A DNA stretch of 64,000 bases, from contig NZ_CP096670.1 of NCBI RefSeq assembly GCF_023238625.1, positions 3,793,501 to 3,857,500 of the forward strand, read 5' to 3'. The DNA is from Agarivorans sp. TSD2052 (GTDB taxonomy: Bacteria; Pseudomonadota; Gammaproteobacteria; Enterobacterales; Celerinatantimonadaceae). The notes under the pieces were generated by a model. That model did no database searches. It had not been told where the DNA came from and worked only from the letters and a program-made list of their open reading frames with translations. Shown here piece after piece: positions 11,569 to 20,795 of the stretch. Position numbers and translations under genes: made by a program. Numbering within the stretch: position 1 is the first letter of the stretch; each line of letters opens with the position of its first letter.

Positions 11569-12537
11569 ATGCTTATTGAATTTTTATTATTGATTGTTGG
11601 CCTCGTTATCTTAGTATGGAGTGCCGACCGTTTTGTTTTTGGCGCTGCAGCCATTGCCAATAACTTTGGCCTACCACCAATGATCATTGGCCTTACCATT
11701 GTTGCTTTAGGCTCGTCTGCGCCGGAGATAATGGTGTCGGCGACAGCGGCTCTTGAAGGCAAGATGAATACAGCGGTGGGTAATGTTATCGGCTCTAATA
11801 TTACCAACATTACGTTAGTATTAGGAATTACCGCCTTATTAAAACCACTCATGGTGTCTTCCTCTATTTTATTCAGAGAGTTGCCGCTGGTATTAGCCGC
11901 TACCGCCATCGCGGGTTGGGTACTCAATGACCTATATTTAGGTTATGCAGAAGGTACCGTGCTACTGGGCTTCTTTATCGCAATGATGGCTTTTTTGATT
12001 ATCTCTGCACTGCGCCAACGCAAAGGCGCCAAAGTAGACCCTATAATTGAGGAAGCTGAATCGGAAGTGCCCAGTGACGTGCCAACCAAAAAAGCCCTAA
12101 TGTGGTTAATTGTCGGTATGGTATTACTGCCGCTCAGCGCTGATCTTTTAGTTAATTCGGCTTCAGAAATTGCCCGTTATTTTGGTATGAGCGATCTGGT
12201 AATCGGCTTAACGATTATCGCTGTAGGTACTAGCCTGCCTGAACTGGCAGCCTGTATTGCAGGTGTCATGAAGAAAGAGGATGACCTCGTTCTTGGCAAT
12301 ATCATTGGTTCTAACTTGTTTAACATTTTAGCCGTGTTGGCAGTACCCGCGATGCTAGCGCCAGGTGAAGTAGATGCTCACGCTGCTGGCCGAGACTTCT
12401 ACGTGATGATGGGCGTAACCGTAGTGTTATTTATTATGGCCATGGGGTTTGGCAAAAGTCGCCGTATATCACGCTGGGAAGGCGGCTTATTGTGTAGCGG
12501 CTTCATAGGCTACCAAATGCTATTATTCTTAGGGTAA
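11569..12537 (+). CDS. yrbG: YrbG, CaCA-family calcium/sodium antiporter
   Basis: Integral membrane cation exchanger of the CaCA superfamily. 322 residues. It shows the family's two inverted repeats: GLTIVALGSSAPE with GNVIGSNITN in the first half, and GLTIIAVGTSLPE with GNIIGSNLFN in the second. About ten membrane helices. The ATG at 11569 follows AAAGGAAG; the longer reading adds 23 non-hydrophobic residues. It is divergent from mla and heads the kdsD-lpt cluster, as in E. coli. The physiological substrate is unproven. Confidence 0.9.
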   Translation: MLIEFLLLIVGLVILVWSADRFVFGAAAIANNFGLPPMIIGLTIVALGSSAPEIMVSATAALEGKMNTAVGNVIGSNITNITLVLGITALLKPLMVSSSILFRELPLVLAATAIAGWVLNDLYLGYAEGTVLLGFFIAMMAFLIISALRQRKGAKVDPIIEEAESEVPSDVPTKKALMWLIVGMVLLPLSADLLVNSASEIARYFGMSDLVIGLTIIAVGTSLPELAACIAGVMKKEDDLVLGNIIGSNLFNILAVLAVPAMLAPGEVDAHAAGRDFYVMMGVTVVLFIMAMGFGKSRRISRWEGGLLCSGFIGYQMLLFLG

Positions 12538-12582
12538 ACCCTACCTTTTTTATCACTTAAGCCTTACTTATAGGGGAATGGC

Positions 12583-13548
12583 GTGTCATTTGATTATATT
12601 GCTTCAGCTAAACAAGTTCTTGATATAGAAATTTTGGGTATTCAAAACCTTCACCAGTACCTTGAACAAGATTTTAGCCAAGCTTGTGAGCTCATTTTAG
12701 CTTGTAAGGGAAAAGTGATTTTGACGGGCATGGGAAAATCTGGACATATTGCCAATAAGATAGCCGCGACGTTAGCGTCTACTGGCACCCCAGCCTTTTT
12801 TGTTCATCCTGGAGAAGCGTGCCACGGCGACTTAGGAATGATTTCGGCTGACGATATTGTTATAGCGCTATCTAACTCTGGCGAATCAGCAGAGATATTG
12901 GCACTTTATCCCGTCTTTAATCGTATTGGTGTTCGCTCCATTGCCATGACCAGTAACCCGCAGTCAACAATGGCAAAACTTGCCAACTTCCACCTATGTA
13001 TCTCGGTGCCTCGTGAAGCTTGCCCGCTAGGCTTAGCCCCCACAGCTAGTTCCACCGCAACCTTAGTAATGGGCGATGCATTGGCGGTAGCCTTGTTAGA
13101 AGCCAGAGGCTTTACTGCAGAAGATTTCGCCTTGTCTCACCCAGGGGGCACTCTTGGTAAAAAATTATTGCTCAGTGTCAGCGACTTAATGCTAAGAGGG
13201 GAACAAATTCCCTCAGTGACAGTCGAACAAACTATTCGCGAAGCCTTATTTGAGATCACCGCGAAAGGCTTAGGTATGGTAGGCGTGGTTGACCAACAGC
13301 AACACTTAGTCGGTATTTTCACCGACGGGGACTTGCGCCGTATCTTAGATCAACGGGTTGATATTCACGACACGCAAATTGGTCAAGTCATGACCCACAA
13401 CCCCAAAGTCATTGAAAGTGATTGGTTGGCATTTGATGCACTAAAATTAATGAAACAAACCTCTATTAATGGCTTGTTCGTGCTTAAACAACAAAAAGTA
13501 GTGGGTGCATTTAACATGCATACTTTATTACAGGCAGGAGTTTATTAG
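12583..13548 (+). CDS. kdsD: Arabinose-5-phosphate isomerase KdsD
   Basis: Converts ribulose-5-phosphate to arabinose-5-phosphate, the first step to Kdo of LPS. 321 residues: a SIS sugar-isomerase domain (about 35-170, with TGMGKSGHI and SNSGESAE) followed by two CBS domains (about 200-320). The start is GTG at 12583, with AGGGG 6-7 bases upstream; a nearby ATG is out of frame. The stop overlaps the GTG start of kdsC by one base, so translation is coupled. Confidence 0.94.
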   Translation: MSFDYIASAKQVLDIEILGIQNLHQYLEQDFSQACELILACKGKVILTGMGKSGHIANKIAATLASTGTPAFFVHPGEACHGDLGMISADDIVIALSNSGESAEILALYPVFNRIGVRSIAMTSNPQSTMAKLANFHLCISVPREACPLGLAPTASSTATLVMGDALAVALLEARGFTAEDFALSHPGGTLGKKLLLSVSDLMLRGEQIPSVTVEQTIREALFEITAKGLGMVGVVDQQQHLVGIFTDGDLRRILDQRVDIHDTQIGQVMTHNPKVIESDWLAFDALKLMKQTSINGLFVLKQQKVVGAFNMHTLLQAGVY

Positions 13549-14099
13549 TGAGCGAAACCACACCTTACGGTTCAGTGAGCCAACAAAATTTTGACCGCGC
13601 CAAAACCATAACCTTGCTAATTTGCGATGTTGATGGGGTATTTTCAGATGGCAGAATTTATATGGGCAATGACGGTGAAGAGCTAAAAGCTTTTCATACT
13701 CACGACGGTTTTGGCATAAAAGCCTTACTCAATATTGGGGTTGAGATTGCCATTATCACAGGCCGCCAATCCAAAATTGTCGAGCAGCGTATGCAAGCGC
13801 TAGGTATTCGCCATATTTACCAAGGCCAGCAAGACAAGATGGTGGCTTATCAGCAAATGCTTGAGCAACTAAAGATAAGTGCTAACGAAGTTGCCTATAT
13901 CGGCGACGACGTGGTTGATACTCCAGTGATGCTCGCATGCGCCTTAGGCGTGGCAGTTCAAGATGCTCACCCTTTGTGCAAGCAAGCGGCCGACTATATT
14001 ACCGTGACACCGGGCGGATATGGCGCAGTTCGTGAGCTTTGTGATCTAATTTTGCAGGCAAAAGGTCAGCTAGAGAATGCCCAAGGCATGAGTGTATGA
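13548..14099 (+). CDS. kdsC: 3-deoxy-D-manno-octulosonate 8-phosphate phosphatase
   Basis: HAD-family phosphatase releasing Kdo from Kdo-8-phosphate. 183 residues. Nucleophile motif ICDVDGVFSDG, then FHTHDGFGIKAL, ITGRQS (motif II) and YIGDDVVDTPVM (motif IV) are intact. It starts with GTG inside the kdsD stop and ends overlapping the lptC start by 4 bases. No cap-domain insertion is seen, as expected for this tetrameric class. Confidence 0.94.
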   Translation: MSETTPYGSVSQQNFDRAKTITLLICDVDGVFSDGRIYMGNDGEELKAFHTHDGFGIKALLNIGVEIAIITGRQSKIVEQRMQALGIRHIYQGQQDKMVAYQQMLEQLKISANEVAYIGDDVVDTPVMLACALGVAVQDAHPLCKQAADYITVTPGGYGAVRELCDLILQAKGQLENAQGMSV

Positions 14100-14653
14100 A
14101 CAAGCCTACTTGGTTTTTCGGACTGCTATTTGTTGTTGCCATCGTGCTTTGGCAACTCAGCCCCTCAGAGGACGAGCAAGTAGCCGCCAAGCGAGAAGCC
14201 AGTAAACCTAATTTTGTTGCCGAGCAGCTATACAGCATTAGCTTTGGTGAAGATGGTGCGCCACGTTATCGCATCTACGCTGAACAGATGGAGTTTTTTG
14301 AGCAACTAAAACATACCACCTTCTCTAAACCGAAAATTTTGGTTTACCCAGACCCAGCACAACCCATATGGCAAATTGTAGCCGATCACGCTACAGTACT
14401 GCAGCAGCAAACTGTCACCTTAAATGACAATGTAGTGATCAAAAATTTGAGTCGTGGCGAGTATGTTCGCGACCTAATTACCGAAAGATTGGAAATCGAT
14501 CTGCAAAGTGAAACCATGAGCAGCGATCAACCTGTTACCGTTTATGGCCCCTCATACGAATTGTATGGTGTTGGCATGGATGGTGATTTAGCCAACGAAA
14601 TAGTGACTTTATTAGATGATATCGAAGCGGTTTACCATAACCCACAAGAGTAA
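14096..14653 (+). CDS. lptC: LPS export protein LptC
   Basis: Bitopic inner-membrane protein linking LptB2FG to the LptA bridge. 185 residues: one N-terminal membrane helix (about 5-22, PTWFFGLLFVVAIVLWQL), then a periplasmic beta-jellyroll with the diagnostic APRYRIYAEQMEFF segment. ATGA overlap with kdsC. Its last 38 bases overlap the start of lptA. Confidence 0.92.
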   Translation: MNKPTWFFGLLFVVAIVLWQLSPSEDEQVAAKREASKPNFVAEQLYSISFGEDGAPRYRIYAEQMEFFEQLKHTTFSKPKILVYPDPAQPIWQIVADHATVLQQQTVTLNDNVVIKNLSRGEYVRDLITERLEIDLQSETMSSDQPVTVYGPSYELYGVGMDGDLANEIVTLLDDIEAVYHNPQE

Positions 14654-15161
14654 ATTAGGCCTATTGGCCAGTTTGTTATTTCTGTCTTGGGGAGTTCAAG
14701 CACTTGAAGACGACTTCAATAAGCAGATTATTGTTGATGCCGACCGCCAACAGGTCAATATTAAAGAAAACCGAGTCACGTTTTACAGCAATGTGATCGT
14801 CACTCAGGGCTCGATTAAAATGCATGCTGCAGAATTAAGCGTGATCGGCAGTGAAGACAAAGGCAGCGAAGTCATGATCGCCAAGGGCGAACCGGCTACT
14901 TTTTATCAACTGCTAGATAGCGGTAAACCTATCGAGGCGGAAGCGAACGAGGTTCGCTATGATCTTAAAACCCAAACACTGACCCTCACGCAAAATGCTC
15001 AGTTAAAACAAGAAGAGAGCTTAGTGAAAGGGCAAATGATCAAATACAGCATCGATAAGCAAGAAATGGTAGCCCAAGGCGATGAAAATAGTCGTGTCAC
15101 TACCATATTTCTGCCGAAACAACTTGAAGAGATTTCACCGAAGAGTAAACCGCAAGAATGA
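14616..15161 (+). CDS. lptA: LPS transport periplasmic protein LptA
   Basis: Periplasmic beta-jellyroll protein forming the LPS bridge between membranes. 181 residues; the signal peptide runs to about residue 29 ([16 protein letters not shown] then LEDD). Core motifs are [29 protein letters not shown], split here as IIVDADRQQ and [10 protein letters not shown], with [15 protein letters not shown] further on. The only start codon that leaves a full signal peptide is ATG 14616, inside lptC; the next candidate, a TTG at 14664, would destroy it. ATGA overlap with lptB. Confidence 0.92.
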   Translation: MISKRFTITHKSKLGLLASLLFLSWGVQALEDDFNKQIIVDADRQQVNIKENRVTFYSNVIVTQGSIKMHAAELSVIGSEDKGSEVMIAKGEPATFYQLLDSGKPIEAEANEVRYDLKTQTLTLTQNAQLKQEESLVKGQMIKYSIDKQEMVAQGDENSRVTTIFLPKQLEEISPKSKPQE

Positions 15162-15883
15162 GTACCCTAATTGCTGAAAACCTAGCGAAAAGCTATAAAG
15201 GTCGCAAGGTTGTCAAGAATGTAAGCTTACACGTTGAAACGGGTAAAATCGTCGGCTTACTCGGCCCAAATGGTGCGGGTAAAACCACTACTTTTTATAT
15301 GGTTGTTGGCTTAGTACCTCGCGACCAAGGCCGCATACTAATTGATGACGATGACCTGTCTAGCACGGCGATGCATACTCGAGCCCGTAAAGGCATTGGT
15401 TACTTACCACAAGAAGCATCGATTTTTCGTCGTTTATCTGTAGAAAAGAATATTCTCGCGGTTCTCGAAACACGTAAAGACCTTGATAAAGAGCAACAAA
15501 ATGGAGCGCTTGACGACTTATTAGAAGAGTTCCATATTGGCCATATTCGCAAAAATTTGGGTATGAGTTTGTCGGGTGGAGAACGTCGCCGAGTAGAAAT
15601 AGCACGAGCCTTGGCAGCTGCACCAAAGTTTATTTTGCTTGACGAACCCTTCGCTGGAGTAGATCCTATTTCAGTGATTGATATTAAAAAAATTATCGAA
15701 CACCTGCGCGATAGAGGCCTTGGAGTACTGATTACCGATCACAATGTGAGAGAAACCCTCGATGTTTGTGAGCATGCCTATATCGTTAGCCAAGGCGAAT
15801 TGATAGCCTCAGGGAAGCCCAAAGAGATACTTGAAAATGAACATGTGAAACGAGTTTATCTCGGCGAGCAATTCAAGCTATAG
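15158..15883 (+). CDS. lptB: LPS export ABC transporter ATPase LptB
   Basis: Cytoplasmic ATPase of LptB2FG, which extracts LPS from the inner membrane. 241 residues, same as E. coli. Walker [11 protein letters not shown], signature [15 protein letters not shown], Walker [14 protein letters not shown] and the switch region [10 protein letters not shown] are intact. It is the last lpt gene, 50 bases before rpoN, in the order conserved across gammaproteobacteria. Confidence 0.96.
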   Translation: MSTLIAENLAKSYKGRKVVKNVSLHVETGKIVGLLGPNGAGKTTTFYMVVGLVPRDQGRILIDDDDLSSTAMHTRARKGIGYLPQEASIFRRLSVEKNILAVLETRKDLDKEQQNGALDDLLEEFHIGHIRKNLGMSLSGGERRRVEIARALAAAPKFILLDEPFAGVDPISVIDIKKIIEHLRDRGLGVLITDHNVRETLDVCEHAYIVSQGELIASGKPKEILENEHVKRVYLGEQFKL

Positions 15884-15933
15884 TTAAAGTGTATCTAGAA
15901 AAATATAATAAGAAGAAGGAACAGCGGTAATTA

Positions 15934-17433
15934 ATGAAAGCATCTTTGCAGTTGCGTCTTGGTCAGCAATTAACCATGACACCTCAGTTACAACAGGCCA
16001 TACGCTTACTTCAGCTATCAACGCTGGATTTACAGCAAGAGATTCAAGAGGCACTGGAAAGTAACCCACTTCTTGAGGCGGATGAGTCGCAGCCAAGCGA
16101 CAGTGACTCAGTTGAAAAGTCGGCCAACGAAAGAAGTGATGAGGCGGAAAACAGCCAGCCTGAAGTTGACTCTAGCCAAATTGAAGCCGGTGATGCCATT
16201 TCCCAAGACACGGTTGCTGAAGACCTACCCGTTGATTCAACATGGGATGATATATATAGCGCCAGTTCTGGCCCTGCGAGTTCAGGCTCTGCTAGTGGCG
16301 GCGAAGACAACGACATGTTGTTTCAAGGCGAAACCGTCGACTCCTTACAAGACCATCTATTGTGGCAAATGCGTTTAACTCCCTTTAGTGAAGTAGATCA
16401 AGCCATCGCATTAGCGATTATTGATGCGGTTGATAACTCAGGTTACCTCACTCAAGACTGTGACCAACTACTTGAAGGCTTACGCTCCAGTGATAATAAC
16501 GCACTAGATGTAGAATTAGACGAAGTAGAAGCGGTGCTAAAACGTATTCAACATTTTGACCCCGTCGGCATTGCTGCTCGCTCCTTACAAGAGTGTTTAA
16601 TGATTCAATTAAGTCGTTTTGCTGAAGAAACACCTTGGTTGAAAGAAGCCAGAGAGGTCGTATCAAATCATATCGACGTATTGGCCAACCGGGATTTTCG
16701 TTTATTAGCTCGCAAAACCAAACTCAAAGAAGAACAGCTACGCGAAGTAATGCGTTTAATCCACACCCTTGAGCCACGCCCCGGCAATGCGGTAGAACCG
16801 AATCAAGCGCAGTATGTAATTCCCGACGTATCCGTTATAAAACGCCAGGGCCGCTGGGTAGTAGAATTAAACCCGGATGCCATGCCTAAACTACGAGTCA
16901 ATTCTCACTATGCGTCTTTGAGCAAAACGTCAAATGCTACCGATACTCAATTCATTCGCAGCCACCTACAAGAAGCGAAATGGTTCATAAAAAGTATTGA
17001 GAGCCGTAACGAAACCTTATTAAAAGTATCCAACTGTATCGTTCACCACCAACAAGCATTTTTTGAATATGGTGCTGAAGCAATGAAACCAATGGTGTTG
17101 AACGATGTGGCTGAAGCAGTAGAAATGCATGAATCGACCATTTCTCGGGTGACAACCCAAAAATTTATGCATACTCCCCGCGGAATTTTCGAATTAAAGT
17201 ATTTTTTCTCTAGCCACGTGGCTACAGACGGAGGTGGGGAATGCTCATCTACCGCGATTCGCGCACTCATTAAGAAACTGGTTGCTGCCGAAAATACCAA
17301 CAAACCACTCAGTGATAGCAAGATAGCTGACATTTTGGCAGATCAGGGGATCAAGGTGGCGAGGCGCACGATAGCAAAATATCGTGAGTCTTTAGCGATT
17401 CCACCTTCTAACCAACGTAAAAGCCTTATATAA
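15934..17433 (+). CDS. rpoN: RNA polymerase sigma-54 factor
   Basis: Sigma-54, needed for activator-dependent transcription (nitrogen, flagella, pili). 499 residues. Region I is Gln/Leu-rich ([19 protein letters not shown] onward); region II is acidic, about residues 55-135, rich in Ser/Asp/Glu, and somewhat long. The core-binding and HTH domains follow, and the RpoN box ARRTIAKYR is at about 476-484. It is followed by hpf, ptsN, rapZ and npr, the classic rpoN operon. Confidence 0.96.
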   Translation: MKASLQLRLGQQLTMTPQLQQAIRLLQLSTLDLQQEIQEALESNPLLEADESQPSDSDSVEKSANERSDEAENSQPEVDSSQIEAGDAISQDTVAEDLPVDSTWDDIYSASSGPASSGSASGGEDNDMLFQGETVDSLQDHLLWQMRLTPFSEVDQAIALAIIDAVDNSGYLTQDCDQLLEGLRSSDNNALDVELDEVEAVLKRIQHFDPVGIAARSLQECLMIQLSRFAEETPWLKEAREVVSNHIDVLANRDFRLLARKTKLKEEQLREVMRLIHTLEPRPGNAVEPNQAQYVIPDVSVIKRQGRWVVELNPDAMPKLRVNSHYASLSKTSNATDTQFIRSHLQEAKWFIKSIESRNETLLKVSNCIVHHQQAFFEYGAEAMKPMVLNDVAEAVEMHESTISRVTTQKFMHTPRGIFELKYFFSSHVATDGGGECSSTAIRALIKKLVAAENTNKPLSDSKIADILADQGIKVARRTIAKYRESLAIPPSNQRKSLI

Positions 17434-17457
17434 CGGCCACAAAAGGGGACAAGATAT

Positions 17458-17745
17458 ATGCAAATTAATCTTACTGGACACCATGTAGAAATTACTGAAT
17501 CACTAAAAGAATATGTCCACACTAAGTTTGCCAAACTGCAACGACGTTTTGAACAAATCAACAATGTTCACGTCATCCTCAACGTAGAAAAGCTCAATCA
17601 AATTGCCGAAGCTACCTTGCACCTTAATGGCGGAGAGCTGTTTGCCACTGCAGAGCACTCTGATATGTATGCCGCCATTGATAGCCTCATTGATAAACTT
17701 GACCGCCAAGTTATTAAACACAAAGAAAAATTAAACAGACATTAG
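17458..17745 (+). CDS. hpf: Ribosome hibernation promoting factor (short form)
   Basis: Binds the 30S decoding channel and promotes 100S dimers in stationary phase together with RMF. 95 residues, the short gammaproteobacterial HPF without the C-terminal dimerisation domain. It starts MQINLTGHHVEITESLKEYV and ends with a basic helix (KLDRQVIKHKEKLNRH). It lies 24 bases downstream of rpoN and 8 bases before ptsN. Confidence 0.94.
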   Translation: MQINLTGHHVEITESLKEYVHTKFAKLQRRFEQINNVHVILNVEKLNQIAEATLHLNGGELFATAEHSDMYAAIDSLIDKLDRQVIKHKEKLNRH

Positions 17746-17753
17746 CCAAAGTA

Positions 17754-18197
17754 ATGCAAATAAATAAAGTACTAAATTTGGACTGTACGCTTAGTACAGT
17801 CCAATGTTCCTCTAAGAAGCGCGCATTGGAACTGATAAGTGAACTCGTCGCTAAACAACTTGATACCAGTGCTCAAACTATTTTTGAAAGCCTGTTAAAC
17901 AGGGAAAAAATGGGCAGCACCGGAATTGGCCAAGGTATCGCTATTCCTCACGGCAGAATCGACAATCAGCACCAAGCTACAGCGGTTTTTTTACGCTGTG
18001 ACCCTGCTATTTCCTTCGATGCTATTGATAATAAACCGGTTGATCTTGTGTTTGCGCTGTTGGTTCCAGAAGACCAATGTAAACAACACCTTAATACCCT
18101 TTCTCAAGTGGCTGAGAAACTCAACGATAAATTAGTATGTAAACAACTTCGTAACGCACAAAGTGATGACGAATTGTACGACATCATGGTAGCCTAA
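17754..18197 (+). CDS. ptsN: PTS-Ntr regulatory protein EIIA-Ntr
   Basis: Terminal phospho-acceptor of the nitrogen PTS, regulating potassium transport and other targets. 147 residues (E. coli 163, so a slightly short N-terminus). The phosphorylated histidine is H66 in GIAIPHGR. It lies between hpf and rapZ; its phospho-donor NPr is encoded just downstream. Confidence 0.93.
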   Translation: MQINKVLNLDCTLSTVQCSSKKRALELISELVAKQLDTSAQTIFESLLNREKMGSTGIGQGIAIPHGRIDNQHQATAVFLRCDPAISFDAIDNKPVDLVFALLVPEDQCKQHLNTLSQVAEKLNDKLVCKQLRNAQSDDELYDIMVA

Positions 18198-18223
18198 TAC
18201 TCTAATTGTAGTTAGAGGTTATC

Positions 18224-19078
18224 ATGGAATTGATTATCGTTAGCGGACGTTCAGGCTCTGGCAAAACGGTCGCCTTAAGGGTATTAGAAGATTTAGGCTA
18301 TTACTGTGTAGATAATCTACCCGTTTTACTCTGGCAACCCTTAATAGATAACTTAAGTAGTTATCCTAAAGTGGCGATTAGTATCGATATTCGTAACCTG
18401 CCCGATGAGCCCTCACCGATTGGGCAATTGATTCGTTCGATTGGCCCTGACGTAAAGCTCCTCAGCCTCTTTCTCGACGCTAAAGACGAAGCGCTAATTC
18501 GCCGTTACAGTGAAACCCGCAGAGTTCACCCGCTTAGCCAAAACAACTTGTCGTTAGCCGAAGCTATTGAGGCAGAAACAGAGCTATTAGCCCCTATTTC
18601 ACGCAATGCTGACTTACGTATCGATACCTCTCGCTTGTCGGTGCATGAACTTAGCGGCCTGATCCGCTCGAGAGTGACGGGTGATCAACAACAACAACTA
18701 ATTTTAGTGTTTGAGTCCTTTGGTTTTAAAAATGGCGTGCCCAGTGATGCGGATTACATGTTTGATGCACGTTTTTTGCCTAACCCGCACTGGCAAGAAG
18801 AGCTTCGCCCCCTAAATGGTTTAGATAAACCCGTTCAGGACTATCTGTCTAGCCAAGCCTTAGTCGGAGAATACATTCAGCAGATCACCGATCTGTTAAA
18901 TTCTTGGTTGCCCCACTTAGAAGCTAATAATCGTGCATACCTAACCATCGCCATCGGCTGTACTGGTGGCCAACATCGTAGCGTTTACGTAGCAGAGCAG
19001 CTTGCCGCAAACTTTTGTAGTAAACGTAAAGTACAACGTCGTCATCGCACTTTGGAACATAAGCTTGAAGCTCACTAG
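18224..19078 (+). CDS. rapZ: RNase adapter protein RapZ
   Basis: In E. coli RapZ delivers sRNA GlmZ to RNase E and senses glucosamine-6-phosphate, tuning glmS. 284 residues, the same as E. coli. Walker A-like GRSGSGKT (8-15) begins the N-terminal P-loop domain; the C-terminal RNA-binding domain includes IGCTGGQHRSVYVAEQL and a basic tail (KRKVQRRHRT). No glmY or glmZ is in the window. The 3' end overlaps npr by 14 bases. Confidence 0.95.
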   Translation: MELIIVSGRSGSGKTVALRVLEDLGYYCVDNLPVLLWQPLIDNLSSYPKVAISIDIRNLPDEPSPIGQLIRSIGPDVKLLSLFLDAKDEALIRRYSETRRVHPLSQNNLSLAEAIEAETELLAPISRNADLRIDTSRLSVHELSGLIRSRVTGDQQQQLILVFESFGFKNGVPSDADYMFDARFLPNPHWQEELRPLNGLDKPVQDYLSSQALVGEYIQQITDLLNSWLPHLEANNRAYLTIAIGCTGGQHRSVYVAEQLAANFCSKRKVQRRHRTLEHKLEAH

Positions 19079-19334
19079 ACAAGTCATCGTAAAAAACAAA
19101 CTCGGCTTACACGCTCGCCCTGCGACTAAGCTTGTAGAACTCGCTCAGCAGTTTGAGGCTGAGGTAAGTATTATAGACGGAGAGAAAACGGCGTCAGCTG
19201 CCAGCGTAATGGGCTTGCTCGTATTAGCCAGTGCGCAGGGTAATACTTTGACAATTATCTCGGAAGGAAAAGATGCCGCCGCCGCGATGAATGCTATTCA
19301 AGGTTTGATTGAAGCCAATTTCGACGAAGAATAA
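19065..19334 (+). CDS. ptsO: Phosphocarrier protein NPr (HPr-like)
   Basis: HPr-family phosphocarrier passing phosphate from EI-Ntr to EIIA-Ntr. About 89 residues (E. coli NPr 90). The active histidine is H16 in GLHARPA. I placed the start at TTG 19065: GGAA lies 7 bases upstream, and family members begin 4-5 residues before the first strand, as here (KLTRQVIVKNK). An ATG at 19002 in frame would add 21 residues inside rapZ and fits no NPr. Confidence 0.9.
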   Translation: MKLTRQVIVKNKLGLHARPATKLVELAQQFEAEVSIIDGEKTASAASVMGLLVLASAQGNTLTIISEGKDAAAAMNAIQGLIEANFDEE

Positions 19335-19403
19335 GTTAAGGCATAAATAGCCGCACACTAAGCACGCTGCAAAGCTTGCTACTCATCACAGTAGGGAACA
19401 CTT

Positions 19404-20765
19404 ATGCCAGAAGAGATGGAGTTAAACCCTAACCAGCACAAACGATTACAGGAGCTAAACCAGGCTCTAGATAGCGGTATGTTTGTGCACGTTAGGCGCA
19501 CACTTCATCAAATGCCCCCATGTGATGTGGCTTTATTACTCGAGTCCAGCCCACCCGCAGGACGTAAAGTACTATGGCAACTCACCGACCCTGAGCAACA
19601 CGGCGATATCCTCGAAGAGCTAAACGAAGAGGTGATGGAGGGGGTGCTTCAGCTAATGGCTCCAGAAACCCTCGCCGCCGCCGCTGAAGGAATGGATACA
19701 GATGACATTGCTTATGTCTTAAGAAGCCTTCCAGATAGTGTTTATCAAGAAGTACTGCAACAGATGGATGGCCAAGATAGGCACCGTGTAGAAGCAGCAC
19801 TCGCCTACCCCGAGGATACCGCGGGGAGCATTATGAATACCGACACCATCACCCTAAGGGCTGATGTCAGTATTGACGTGGTACTACGCTATTTACGATT
19901 GCGTGGCGAACTACCAGAAACCACTGATACCTTATATGTGGTAAACGAACACGATTTACTGCTAGGTGATATTCCCCTTTCTACTCTACTGACGGTAAAT
20001 CCAAATGTCAGTGTTCGCGAAGTGATGGACAGTAATGCCGAAACCATCCCAGTGGCAATGGATGAGTCAGATGTCGCCGTTTTATTTGAACGCCATGACT
20101 GGATTTCAGCCCCGGTAGTTGATGAAAAAGGGCAACTACTGGGTCGAATAACTATTGATGATGTGGTTGATATTATTCGTGAAAATACCGAGCGCACCAT
20201 GATGAGCATGGCAGGTATGGATGATGATGAAGATACTTTTGCCCCAGTGATAAAAAGTACTCAGCGACGTACCGTTTGGCTTGCCGTTAATTTATGCGCC
20301 GCTTTAGTCGCCGCATCAATCAGTAATATGTTCGAATCCACCCTCGAACAATTAGCCACCTTAGCTATTTTGATGACCATTGTACCCAGTATGGGAGGGA
20401 TCGCCGGTAATCAAACCCTCGCCCTGGTCATCAGAGGGCTAGCCGTCGGACATATTGGCGAGGGAAACTCGCGTTGGCTGATTGGTAAAGAAGCCGCGAT
20501 TGGCATGCTAAACGGCATGATTTGGGCGCTGGTTATATCGGTAGTGGTTACCCTATGGAAGGGCGATTGGACCTTAGGAGTGATTATTGCCGGCGCGATG
20601 TTTATCAACATGTCGCTAGCGGGTTTAGCTGGAGTAACGATTCCCTTATTGATGAAAAAATTTAACATAGATCCGGCTCTAGCCGGCGGTATGGCTCTCA
20701 CTACGATTACTGACGTAGTGGGTTTATTTTCATTTTTAGGTATGGCTACACTGGTATTAGGCTAG
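19404..20765 (+). CDS. mgtE: MgtE-type magnesium transporter
   Basis: Mg2+ channel gated by cytoplasmic Mg2+. 453 residues: helical MgtE N-domain (about 35-135), two CBS domains (about 140-265), a plug helix, then five membrane helices. The pore signature is in MTIVPSMGGIAGNQTLA. Only 69 bases separate it from npr, with no obvious Mg2+ riboswitch. The order npr-mgtE is common in marine gammaproteobacteria. It converges on pmbA. Confidence 0.93.
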   Translation: MPEEMELNPNQHKRLQELNQALDSGMFVHVRRTLHQMPPCDVALLLESSPPAGRKVLWQLTDPEQHGDILEELNEEVMEGVLQLMAPETLAAAAEGMDTDDIAYVLRSLPDSVYQEVLQQMDGQDRHRVEAALAYPEDTAGSIMNTDTITLRADVSIDVVLRYLRLRGELPETTDTLYVVNEHDLLLGDIPLSTLLTVNPNVSVREVMDSNAETIPVAMDESDVAVLFERHDWISAPVVDEKGQLLGRITIDDVVDIIRENTERTMMSMAGMDDDEDTFAPVIKSTQRRTVWLAVNLCAALVAASISNMFESTLEQLATLAILMTIVPSMGGIAGNQTLALVIRGLAVGHIGEGNSRWLIGKEAAIGMLNGMIWALVISVVVTLWKGDWTLGVIIAGAMFINMSLAGLAGVTIPLLMKKFNIDPALAGGMALTTITDVVGLFSFLGMATLVLG

Positions 20766-20795
20766 GAGAACTCCCCCTAGCCTTAAGCTATACAC

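Noticed and set aside
11457..11927. Minus-strand frame of 156 codons upstream of mlaF
   Set aside because: Mostly antisense to yrbG; no ribosome-binding site and no family resemblance.
19335..19403. Magnesium riboswitch before mgtE
   Set aside because: Only 69 bases are available, with no extended conserved structure.
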